Origin: Halobacteriales archaeon QS_8_65_32
GTDB lineage: Archaea > Halobacteriota > Halobacteria > Halobacteriales > Halococcaceae
DNA: 32,292 nt
Reading direction: 5' to 3'
NCBI GenBank assembly: GCA_003022925.1
Contig: PXRY01000094.1
Coordinates: 1 to 32,292, forward strand
Below are positions 8,653 through 16,146 of the stretch, one piece after another. A model generated the notes under the pieces. The model saw nothing but the letters and a program-made list of their open reading frames with translations. It searched no databases and had not been told where the DNA came from. Both the position numbers and the translations under genes were made by a program. The stretch's first letter is position 1; each line of letters opens with the position of its first letter.

Positions 8653-8834
8653 CTGTCCTATCGGTCGTCGGTCATCGCTTCGTCCGCCCGGTGATCGTCT
8701 TGATCGTCGTCGGTACGGTCATCCTGCCGGTGCTGTCGTCGGAGCCGTCGGTACCGCCATCGGGTCCGTCGTTCGAGTCGTCGGCGACTGCCGGGTCCGG
8801 GTAGCCGAGAGCTACCGACGCCCTTCGTGAGAAA

Positions 8835-8841
8835 CGTTTAG
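8835..8841 (+). promoter_or_regulatory. Possible TATA-like box of the Agl23-type gene
   Basis: CGTTTAG lies about 27-31 nt before ATG 8867. Spacing is right but the match is moderate. Confidence 0.35.
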
Positions 8842-8866
8842 ACCCCCAGGGGACTGTATTGAATTG

Positions 8867-10873
8867 ATGGATGACGACACGGGGCTTCGCGGCGGCCAAT
8901 GGGTCGGTGGCGATCGACGCCGGACGCTCTACGCCCTCGCCGCGATCACCGTTCTGTCGCTTCTCACCCGCCTTGTCGGGTTGGGGGCTCGGATCTTTCA
9001 CTGGGACGAGGGACGGGTCGGCTACTGGATCCTCCGGTACGCCGAGTCGGGCCTCTGGGAGTACCGCCCGATCGTCCATGGGCCTTTCCTCTATCACGTC
9101 AACGACGTCGTCTTCGCCGCTATCGGGGCGAGCGACTTCAGCGCCCGCCTTGTCGTTGCCCTCGTTGGGGGGTTGCTCCCGCTCGCCGCCTGGCTGTTTC
9201 ACGAGCACCTCGAAGACACGGAACTCGTGGCGCTCGGACTCTTCCTCGCCGCCAATCCCGTTCTGTTGTACTACTCGCGATTCATGCGCAACGACGTCCT
9301 GCTGGCGGCCTTCATGCTCTTCGCGCTCGGCTTCTTCGTCCGTGCGGTCGACACGGGGTCGACGTGGTATCTCTACCCCGGAACCCTCGCGTTCGCACTC
9401 GGTTTCACGACGAAGGAGAACGCGATTCTCTACCCGCTGTGTTGGGCCGGCGCAGTGGTATTATTACTCGATCACCGCCTGCTGTTGGCCGGCCGCCGAC
9501 CGTCGCGCCGAGTCGCTCGCTCCGACCGGTCGAACCCGAACACCGAGTCCGGGTCGGAGGCCGACTCCGGATCGGGGCCCGAATCGGGTGGTGAAGCCCC
9601 CTCAGCCGAGTCGCTCGCCGGCGACGGCGGCACCCTTCTCTCCCGGCCCCTAAAAAGAACTCGCTCGCGCCGCGAAGTTGCCGCCGAGTACGCTTGGGCC
9701 GCGTTCGGCGGGCTTCGCCGGTGGCTCGGCCCGCTCGTGCTCTCGGCCGCGCTCTTCCTCGCGGTGATCGTGCTCTTTTACGCCCCGCGAACGGCGGGGG
9801 AAGGCGTCGGGTTCGGGGCGACGCTTTCGGACCCGACGCTGCTACCGGCGCTCGTTGAGACGACGCTCGTCGACACCGGCACGGCGGTGTACGATCTGTG
9901 GGTCGCCGGCGGCCATCAGGACCACGCCTACCTGCCATTCCTGGGAGGCTTCCTCGAAACGATGGCCTACGGCGCGGCGACGCTCTCGTTGCTCGCGGTC
10001 GTTGGCGTGCTCGCCGATCGGTACTCCGGCGACGGTCCCCGGGATTTCGTCTCGCTGGCGTTCTACTGGGGCTTCGTGAGCGTGCTCGGCTACCCAATCG
10101 TCACCGACATCGAAGCGCCGTGGGCAACGGTGCACGCGATCGTCCCCCTCGCGGTGCCCGCGGCGGTCGGTGCGGCGCTGCTCTTCCGATGGGGTCGCGA
10201 GGCCATCCAGGATGGCGATGTCGTCGGCATCGCACTAGCGGTCGTAATCGTGGTGCTCGCGGCGGGCACGACCGCTGCGACGGCGGCCGACGCCGCGTAC
10301 CTCGGATCGACCGACCGCGAAAACGAGGAAGTCCTCCAGTGGGCCCAGCCCGGAAACGACCTCGAACCCGTTCTCGAAGACGTCGGCGAGATCGCCGCCA
10401 ACAACCGGGGGACCGACGTGCTCTTCTGGGGAACGGTACGGCCAGGCGGCGACGAGGAGTTGCTGTACGTCGCAAACGAGTCCTCCGACCGGCAACCGGG
10501 TGCGGAAGGCGGCTGGTACGACCGCCTGCCGCTGCCATGGTATCTCGAACGCTACGACGCGAACGTAACGAGTACGCCGCCCAGCGCGAACCCCGAGATC
10601 GCCCTCGAAAACCCGCCGCCGGTCGTGATCGCCTACGACTGGAATCGGTCGGACCTCGAACCGCACTTAGAGGGCTATACGGTCTCCGAACACGACTTCC
10701 GGCTCTGGCAGGACGAGATAGTGGTCTTCGTCGACGAATCGCGACTCGATGGATCGGACACCTCCGACACGTCGGCCGCCCGGCCCGGCGTCGAACCCGC
10801 GATGAACGACCGGCGGGCCAATCAGCCGGCTGGTTCGACCCAACGACGAGCGATGGTCACCGCCGGTCATTGA
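8867..10873 (+). CDS. Agl23-type multi-pass membrane protein (TIGR03663 family)
   Basis: This encodes a 668-residue polytopic membrane protein resembling the dolichol-phosphate-mannose mannosyltransferase (GT39-like) fold. The first loop carries RIFHWDEGRVGYW (acidic Asp-Glu pair) followed by HGPFLYHVND, and many hydrophobic segments follow up to about residue 480. The C-terminal 180 residues are a hydrophilic, probably external domain with TDVLFWGTVRPGGDEELLY and DRLPLPWYLERYD. TIGR03663 proteins are named flippase activity-associated Agl23 and are linked to protein N-glycosylation, but the biochemical activity is not established. An insertion of about 70 residues near 210-280, rich in Ser, Gly and Glu, forms a cytosolic low-complexity loop. 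ATG 8867 is preferred to the TTG just before it. No glycosylation genes are adjacent. Confidence 0.8.
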   Translation: MDDDTGLRGGQWVGGDRRRTLYALAAITVLSLLTRLVGLGARIFHWDEGRVGYWILRYAESGLWEYRPIVHGPFLYHVNDVVFAAIGASDFSARLVVALVGGLLPLAAWLFHEHLEDTELVALGLFLAANPVLLYYSRFMRNDVLLAAFMLFALGFFVRAVDTGSTWYLYPGTLAFALGFTTKENAILYPLCWAGAVVLLLDHRLLLAGRRPSRRVARSDRSNPNTESGSEADSGSGPESGGEAPSAESLAGDGGTLLSRPLKRTRSRREVAAEYAWAAFGGLRRWLGPLVLSAALFLAVIVLFYAPRTAGEGVGFGATLSDPTLLPALVETTLVDTGTAVYDLWVAGGHQDHAYLPFLGGFLETMAYGAATLSLLAVVGVLADRYSGDGPRDFVSLAFYWGFVSVLGYPIVTDIEAPWATVHAIVPLAVPAAVGAALLFRWGREAIQDGDVVGIALAVVIVVLAAGTTAATAADAAYLGSTDRENEEVLQWAQPGNDLEPVLEDVGEIAANNRGTDVLFWGTVRPGGDEELLYVANESSDRQPGAEGGWYDRLPLPWYLERYDANVTSTPPSANPEIALENPPPVVIAYDWNRSDLEPHLEGYTVSEHDFRLWQDEIVVFVDESRLDGSDTSDTSAARPGVEPAMNDRRANQPAGSTQRRAMVTAGH

Positions 10874-11050
10874 TAATAAGAGAGAATATCTCGGTCGGGA
10901 CTGGAAGGGGCCGGGCGCTCGGCGACGGTGGGCGACGTAAGCACCGCAGTGAGGCGGAGCCGAACGAGGAGCGCAGCGAGCCCCCCGAGCGCTCGACTCG
11001 GGGGCTTCCTGAACGGTTTCACCAGCTCTTCTCCTAAACTGTCGATCAGA
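10874..11050. repeat. MITE-like non-coding element, copy C
   Basis: This lies between the Agl23-type gene and purK. The left arm includes CTGGAAGGGGCCGGGCGCTCGG (10900-10921); the right arm (about 10996-11041) reads CTCGGGGGCTTCCTGAACGG, then TTTCACCAGCTCTTCTCC. The reverse complement of the right arm closely matches the left arm of copy B. The 16-mer GGCGACGTAAGCACCG at 10931-10946 is identical to copy B. Boundaries are approximate. Confidence 0.5.
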
Positions 11051-11072
11051 CACCACGGACCGGACGGACAGG

Positions 11073-11080
11073 ACTATACC
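11073..11080 (+). promoter_or_regulatory. TATA-like box of purK
   Basis: ACTATACC lies about 26 nt before ATG 11104, which suggests a leaderless purK message starting just outside repeat copy C. Confidence 0.45.
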
Positions 11081-11103
11081 CTCGGCTCGGGAATCCCCGC
11101 GCG

Positions 11104-12321
11104 ATGGTTTCGCTCACGTCCCCCGGGCCGGTGGTGGGAGTGATCGGCGGGGGTCAACTCGGCCGGATGCTCGGCGAAGCCGCCGGACCCCTCGGCGTCG
11201 AACTCGTTGTTGCCGATCCGACCCCCGATCCGCCCGCCGCGCCCGTTTCCCGCGACCAGTTGGGCGGCGACTTCGACGATCCGGAGGTCGTCAAGGAACT
11301 CGCTACGCGCGCCGACGTCCTCACCTACGAGATCGAACTCGCCGACCCCGACCTGCTCGAACGCGCGGGCGAGCGGGCCGGAATCCCGGTTCACCCCTCA
11401 CCCGCGACGCTCCGAACGATCCAGAACAAACTCGTTCAGAAACGCCGCTTGCAGGAAGCGGGGGTTCCGGTCCCGCCGTTCCGAGCGGTCGATTCGCCTG
11501 CCGACCTCCGCGAGACACTCGACGAACTCGGCGGGAGCGTGATGGTCAAAGCCCGCCGCGGCGGCTACGACGGCCGCGGAAACCTCCCGTTAGAGGGCTC
11601 CACCGAAGCCGAATCGGTGTTCGATGAACTGGGCGGCGATCTGATGGCAGAAGCGATGGTCCCCTTCGAGCGCGAACTCTCGGTAATCGGCGTCAAGGGT
11701 AATGGCGAAATCCGGACCTTCCCCGTGACCGAGACCGTCCATCGAGAAGAGATCCTCCGCGAGACGATCGCCCCGGCACGAACGGACGCGGCGACTCGCG
11801 AGCGTGCGGAGGCGGTCGCTCACGACGTTCTCGACACGCTCGACGGCCGAGGGGTGTACGGGATCGAACTGTTCGAGGTCTCCGAGCGGAACGATGCGGT
11901 CGAGGCCCCCGACGAGACGGCGAGCGAAACCGACGGCGGGAACGCGATTCTCGTCAACGAGATCGCCCCGCGCCCGCACAACTCCGGCCACTGGACGATC
12001 GAAGGGGCGCTCACCTCCCAGTTCGAACAACACCTCCGGGCGGTACTCGGCTGGCCGCTCGGCGCAACCGACTGCCGGGCTCCTACGGCGATCGCGAACG
12101 TCTTGGGCGACGTGTCGACGGCGCAACCGGCCAAACTCGGCGGAATCGAGGACGTCCTCTCCCGGCCGGGCACGAAACTGCACTGGTACGGCAAACGCGA
12201 GGTCCGCCCGCTGCGGAAGATGGGGCACGTCACCGCGACGGCGATCGATCCGGACGCGAATCCTGATGACCTGCTAGATGAGGTCAGAGCCGCGCGCGAT
12301 GCGGTGACATTCGAGTCCTAA
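11104..12321 (+). CDS. purK: N5-carboxyaminoimidazole ribonucleotide synthase
   Basis: PurK uses ATP and bicarbonate to carboxylate AIR to N5-CAIR in purine synthesis. The 405-residue product has the N-terminal pre-ATP-grasp Rossmann motif VGVIGGGQLGRMLGEAAGPLG (residues 10-30), the ATP-grasp entry NKLVQKRRLQEAGVPVPPF, the glycine loop VMVKARRGGYDGRGN, and the metal/substrate region VNEIAPRPHNSGHWTIEG. An acidic insert (about residues 262-280) after YGIELFEV is a typical halophilic embellishment. purE follows 90 bp downstream on the same strand and supplies the next enzyme, so the two probably form one unit. Intact and of normal length. Confidence 0.95.
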   Translation: MVSLTSPGPVVGVIGGGQLGRMLGEAAGPLGVELVVADPTPDPPAAPVSRDQLGGDFDDPEVVKELATRADVLTYEIELADPDLLERAGERAGIPVHPSPATLRTIQNKLVQKRRLQEAGVPVPPFRAVDSPADLRETLDELGGSVMVKARRGGYDGRGNLPLEGSTEAESVFDELGGDLMAEAMVPFERELSVIGVKGNGEIRTFPVTETVHREEILRETIAPARTDAATRERAEAVAHDVLDTLDGRGVYGIELFEVSERNDAVEAPDETASETDGGNAILVNEIAPRPHNSGHWTIEGALTSQFEQHLRAVLGWPLGATDCRAPTAIANVLGDVSTAQPAKLGGIEDVLSRPGTKLHWYGKREVRPLRKMGHVTATAIDPDANPDDLLDEVRAARDAVTFES

Positions 12322-12411
12322 TCGGTTTCCGTTGCCCTTCGCATTCGGCCACCCTTCGCCGGAACTGACGCGACCGACAGGCCCATGTCGAACGCCCGCA
12401 GGCTTCGAGCC

Positions 12412-13038
12412 ATGACGTGCTCGACGGAACTCCAGGGACTCATCGACGATCTGACCGCCGAAGCCGGCCGGGACCGCCCGACCAAAGAAACCCCCGAAGT
12501 CGGGATCGTGATGGGTTCGGACTCCGATCTGGAGGTCATGAGCGGCGCGCACGACGCACTTACCGAACTCGGCTTCGCGGAAGTCACTGACAGCGAGAAC
12601 CCACCCGACGCCCGATTCACCTTCGAAACCTACGTCGTCTCCGCCCACCGGACGCCCGGTCTCATGTATGTTTACGCCGACAGCGCGGCCGATCGCGGGC
12701 TCGACGCTATCGTCGCCGGTGCCGGCGGGAAGGCCGCCGACCTCCCGAACATGGTCGCCTCGATCGCCTTTCCGATCCCCACCATTGGCGTCCCGGTCCA
12801 GGAGAAGTCGGTCGATTCGGTCATCGGGATGCCGACCGGCGCGCCGATCGTCGCCGTCGATGCCGGTAAGTCGTTCAATGCGGCCCTGTCGGCGGTCCAG
12901 ATCCTCGCCCGCGAGCACGACGAACTGGCCGATCGCCTGCTCGCCTCCCACGAGGAGCGCCAGGACGATGTGGCACGCGCCTCCCGAGAACTCCACGAGC
13001 GGGGGACGCCCGCCTACCGGGACGAGGTCGAAGAGTGA
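12412..13038 (+). CDS. purE: N5-carboxyaminoimidazole ribonucleotide mutase
   Basis: PurE (class I) moves the carboxyl group of N5-CAIR to carbon 4 to give CAIR. Signature motifs are GIVMGSDSDLEVM (residues 31-43, the GSDSD phosphate loop), SAHRTPG (from residue 77), and AGAGGKAADLPNMVAS. The motif usually reads GGAAHLPG, so KAADLPN is a variant seen in haloarchaeal sequences as far as I recall. The start is taken at ATG 12412 (MTCSTELQ), giving 208 residues; ATG 12385 is in frame and adds nine. Downstream of purK, same strand, same pathway. Confidence 0.93.
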   Translation: MTCSTELQGLIDDLTAEAGRDRPTKETPEVGIVMGSDSDLEVMSGAHDALTELGFAEVTDSENPPDARFTFETYVVSAHRTPGLMYVYADSAADRGLDAIVAGAGGKAADLPNMVASIAFPIPTIGVPVQEKSVDSVIGMPTGAPIVAVDAGKSFNAALSAVQILAREHDELADRLLASHEERQDDVARASRELHERGTPAYRDEVEE

Positions 13039-13117
13039 CTCAATTCGACGAGGTGTCGAGCGCGACCGCCGGTCCGTACCGACAACGCACGTCGCCGAAC
13101 GCTACCCGGTTCGGCGT

Positions 13118-13989
13118 ATGAGCATCGATTCCGACCTCGACCTCGACCCCAACCCGAATCCCGATCACGATTCTGACCCCGACCGGGACCGATCCCGCCG
13201 GTTGCGGGTCATGTCCTACAACGTCCGGTACGACACCGACGCGGACGGCGAAAACGCCTGGCCCCACCGCCGTGATCGCGTCGTCGGGACGATCGCGCGG
13301 ACCGACCCGGACGTAATCGGCCTCCAGGAACCCATAGTACACCAGTTGGAGTACCTCGAAACGAACCTGCCGGCCTATTCCTGGATCGGCGTTGGCCGCG
13401 ACGACGGGAAAGCGAGGGGGAGTTCGTCCCGATCGGCTACCGGATGGGGTGCTTTTCGCTCGTCGACCAAGGAGCCTTCTGGCTCTCGGAGCGCCCCGAC
13501 GAACCCGGATCCATCGGCTGGAACGCGGCCTGCCCGCGGGTCACGACGTGGATCACGCTCGAACTCGCCGACGACACCGCACTCATCGTCTTCGATACCC
13601 ACTTCGATCACCGGAGCGCGCTCGCCCGCCATCGCAGCGCCGAATTCCTCCGATCGAAGGTCGCCGTTGCGCTCGATTCGGGACCGGTGATCGTCACCGC
13701 CGATCTCAACTGCTCCGAATCGACCTCGCCTTACGAAGTGCTCGTGGGTTCGGGCAGCGACGACGGCGAGGCCGTACTCCGCGATCCGCTCGCCGCCGCC
13801 GACCATCGAGGCCCGAGACGGACGTACCACGAGTTCGCCGGAATCCCGCTCGAACGACGCGACTACGTGTTAGTCGATCCGTCGATCGCCGTCACGTCGT
13901 CCCGGACGATCGACGAACGGGGTCGAGAGCGGTTCTCGTCCGATCACTTCGCAGTCGTTGCCGACGTCTCGCTTCCGAACCGATCGTGA
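13118..13989 (+). pseudogene. Endonuclease/exonuclease/phosphatase family protein, one frameshift
   Basis: The product is about 290 residues and all the family's catalytic motifs survive: VMSYNVRYD (Asn), IGLQEP (metal-binding Glu), FDTHFDH, VTADLNCSES (Asp-x-Asn) and RFSSDHFAVVADV (Asp-His). Closest in style to the Mg-dependent phosphohydrolases and nucleases that begin LRVMSYNVRYD. A frameshift near 13406-13411 (GACGACGGGAAAGCG) separates the first 96 residues from the rest; one extra G restores DDGESEGEFVPIGYR. This single lesion could be a sequencing error in a G run, and the gene may be intact in life. The N-terminus has an Asp/Pro-rich stretch. 79 bp after purE, probably transcribed separately. 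Confidence 0.75.
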
Positions 13990-14179
13990 CCGCTCTCGAT
14001 ACTACTTTGGAAAGTGACGAACGTCGATCGGAGATCGTGGCCTGAGGAGTCGTTCGGAGCGGCCGTATCTCGGTTTCGGCCTGTCGATTCGATCGGTTGG
14101 TCGAACGAACCGGCTCTCGTACGTCTATATTAGCACATGTCGAAGAAGCTGCTAAAGGTGCAGGGTACTTTGAACTCTA

Positions 14180-14491
14180 GTGTCAGACTCAGACCTCGGT
14201 TCCATCGCGGGACTGCCCGACGACCTCGGCATCGACGACGACCTCGCGCGCTCACAGCAGCGCGTCTCGATTCGGGTCGACACCCGACGATACGGCAAAC
14301 CCGTCACCGTCGTCACCGTCGTCTCCGGGTTCGATCCGAGCGTCACGGATCTCGACGACCTCGCCTCGGCACTCAAGAGCCGTCTCGCCGTCGGCGGAAC
14401 GGTGAACGACGATCGCATCGAGTTGCAAGGCGACCACGAAGCGGCACTTCCCGAAATTCTCCGCAAGGAGGGCTTCGACGTCGCCGGCTGA
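14180..14491 (+). CDS. eIF1/SUI1-family translation factor
   Basis: This encodes 103 residues from a GTG start. The SUI1 domain covers about residues 28-103, with RRYGKPVTVVTVVSGFDP, then DLASALKSRLAVGGTVNDDRIELQGDH and a final LPEILRKEGFDVAG. The archaeal and eukaryotic factor (bacterial relative YciH) acts at the small ribosomal subunit to enforce correct start-site selection. TATA-like sequence around 14124-14131 lies about 50 nt upstream, leaving a leader of about 25 nt. Intact and of normal length. Confidence 0.9.
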   Translation: MSDSDLGSIAGLPDDLGIDDDLARSQQRVSIRVDTRRYGKPVTVVTVVSGFDPSVTDLDDLASALKSRLAVGGTVNDDRIELQGDHEAALPEILRKEGFDVAG

Positions 14492-14680
14492 GCTACGAGT
14501 CGTTTCGACCACCCGCATAGGTCGGGGGCCGTCGCCGCTCCGGATTCCCATCCTTTCTCATCTGATTCCTCAGGCGAACTGCGATCGGCGAGGGTCGACG
14601 AACTACGGCGTCGGCTTTCGATCGCGTCCGTGCCCGCCGGAGTCGTAACGCGTCTCCGTCGGTATCGGGTTCGGTAGCCC

Positions 14681-15091
14681 GTGAACTACCTCGTCTGGAC
14701 GGTCGTTGCGCTGATCGCCTACACCGTCTTCCCGCCGCTGGTAAACGTCGCGACACGGGAGGTCCCAAGCGACGTCGTGACGCTCGTCGCGACGACGATC
14801 CTCGCGCTCGGTGCGCTCTGTGCAACCGTTATCTCCGGCGACCAGGTCGTGCCCTACTTGACAGGCGGGAGGGCCCTCCCGATGTATGCCGCCGGGGTGT
14901 CATTAACTATCGGAACTTTAGCATATTACCGAGCGCTCGCGCAGGGACCGGTGAGCGTCGTCCCGGTGTTCGGAACGTTCATCGTCACCAGTTCGTTGCT
15001 CGGCATCGTCGTTCTCGACGAACCCGCCTCCCTCCGGAAACTGCTCGGCGTCGGCTTCGCCGTGCTCGCCGTCTACTTCATCGCCGGTTGA
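14681..15091 (+). CDS. EamA-family (DMT) small membrane transporter
   Basis: This encodes 136 residues from GTG 14681, almost entirely hydrophobic, with four or five predicted membrane helices. The end reads VPVFGTFIVTSSLLGIVVLDEPASLRKLLGVGFAVLAVYFIAG, a pattern characteristic of a single EamA domain (a conserved Glu after a helix, then a final helix). Half-size DMT proteins of this kind usually act as dimers, like SMR exporters. Substrate unknown. The gene begins about 190 bp after eIF1 and ends 84 bp before the aldolase. Confidence 0.82.
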   Translation: MNYLVWTVVALIAYTVFPPLVNVATREVPSDVVTLVATTILALGALCATVISGDQVVPYLTGGRALPMYAAGVSLTIGTLAYYRALAQGPVSVVPVFGTFIVTSSLLGIVVLDEPASLRKLLGVGFAVLAVYFIAG

Positions 15092-15142
15092 GTCGTTCGA
15101 GCGGACCCCCGATACCCCCGACGAACGCGAACGCGCCGCCCC

Positions 15143-15150
15143 GATTTATT
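15143..15150 (+). promoter_or_regulatory. TATA box of the aldolase gene
   Basis: GATTTATT lies about 28 nt before ATG 15176. It fits a leaderless transcript and supports that start. Confidence 0.5.
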
Positions 15151-15175
15151 TCGGAGCGTCCCGTACGACGGCGCT

Positions 15176-15991
15176 ATGCCAGCCGACTCGAACGACGACG
15201 TCCATCCCTCGCGACACAACGGCCTCCGCGCGACGATCGAGCGTGGCGGCGTTGCACTCGGCGTGCTCGACGACACCGATAGCCCCGAACTGGTCGAACT
15301 CTACGGCGACCTGGGATTCGAGTTCGTCTGGCACGACCTCGAACACACCGGGCCGGCGGCCCAGGACGCCCGCTCGCTCGCGGCCCTCCTCCGGGCGGCC
15401 GATGCCGCCGGCACCGACCTGCTCGTCCGCGTGCCGACGCCCGACCCCGCGACGATCCGCAAGGTGCTCGATACCGGCGTCAGGAACGTCCTCGTCCCAC
15501 GCGTCGAGACGCCCGAGGAGGTCGAACGAGCGGTCGATGCGGCCCGCTTTTCCTCCGACGGCACGCCCGGCGATCGGGGGTTTGCCTTCCCACGCGCGAG
15601 TCGCTGGGGACGACTCGACGCTGCCGAGTACGTGGTGACCGAGGACCGTGAAGTCCTGATCGGGGTGATGATCGAGACCCCAGCGGCCGTCGAACGGATC
15701 GAGGAGATCCTCGCCGTACCGGAGTTAGGGTTCGTCTTCGTCGGGCCGTTCGACCTCGCGGCCGCGATGGGCTACCCCGGCGAGGTCTCCCATCCCGACG
15801 TCGAAGAACGCGTCTCGACGGTCGCTTCGGCAACTCGCGAAACGGACGTCGCGCTCGGCGGGCTCGCGTTCGACGACGGCGACGCCGCTTCGAAGATCGA
15901 TACGGGCTATCAGGTACTCCACGTCGGGAGCACGACTGCCGCCGTAATCGAGGCCTTAGAAGTGTGGCCCGGACGATTCGACAATCGCTGA
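15176..15991 (+). CDS. HpcH/HpaI-family aldolase
   Basis: This encodes a 271-residue class II pyruvate aldolase of the HpcH/HpaI family, which cleaves 2-keto-3-deoxy or 4-hydroxy-2-keto acids to pyruvate plus an aldehyde. Visible signatures are FVWHDLEHTG (catalytic His region) near residue 50, LVRVPTPDPATIRKVLDTG, VLVPRVETPEEVERAVDAARF, GVMIETPAAVERIEEILAVP (metal-binding Glu), and FVGPFDLAAAMGYPGEVSHP. The family also contains citrate-lyase-like and 2-keto-3-deoxy-L-rhamnonate aldolases; the neighbours do not reveal the substrate. Intact. Confidence 0.88.
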   Translation: MPADSNDDVHPSRHNGLRATIERGGVALGVLDDTDSPELVELYGDLGFEFVWHDLEHTGPAAQDARSLAALLRAADAAGTDLLVRVPTPDPATIRKVLDTGVRNVLVPRVETPEEVERAVDAARFSSDGTPGDRGFAFPRASRWGRLDAAEYVVTEDREVLIGVMIETPAAVERIEEILAVPELGFVFVGPFDLAAAMGYPGEVSHPDVEERVSTVASATRETDVALGGLAFDDGDAASKIDTGYQVLHVGSTTAAVIEALEVWPGRFDNR

Positions 15992-16017
15992 CGCCGGATT
16001 TTTAGCCTGCCGGTCGA

Positions 16018-16146
16018 TCACCGCGTCGGAGTTCCCGGTCGGTCGTACCCGGTCCGAGCCGCGAAGCAGGCACACAACGGCGCACACTCCAGCTTCTTTT
16101 TGCCCTCGCAGCTCTCGGGTCGAACCGCGACGCGCCGGCCGGTCGG
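16018..16146 (-). other. Cysteine-rich 42-codon frame following the oxidoreductase TAG
   Basis: Directly after the TAG (16147-16149) of the disulfide oxidoreductase, the same frame stays open for 42 codons to TGA at 16018-16020. It reads plausibly as protein: SCEGKKKLECAPLCACFAAR holds four cysteines, a KKK run written AAA AAG AAG, and a compact helix-like segment. There is no ATG or GTG in frame before the first cysteine. Options are an independent microprotein whose start is lost or unusual, a TAG-readthrough tail on the oxidoreductase, or chance. Redox tails with cysteines are known on relatives such as mercuric and thioredoxin reductases, but here that is inference only. Confidence 0.3.

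Noticed and set aside
9898..11037. 379-codon frame inside the Agl23-type gene and repeat C
   Set aside because: Shadow frame, extremely Arg-rich, no recognisable domain.
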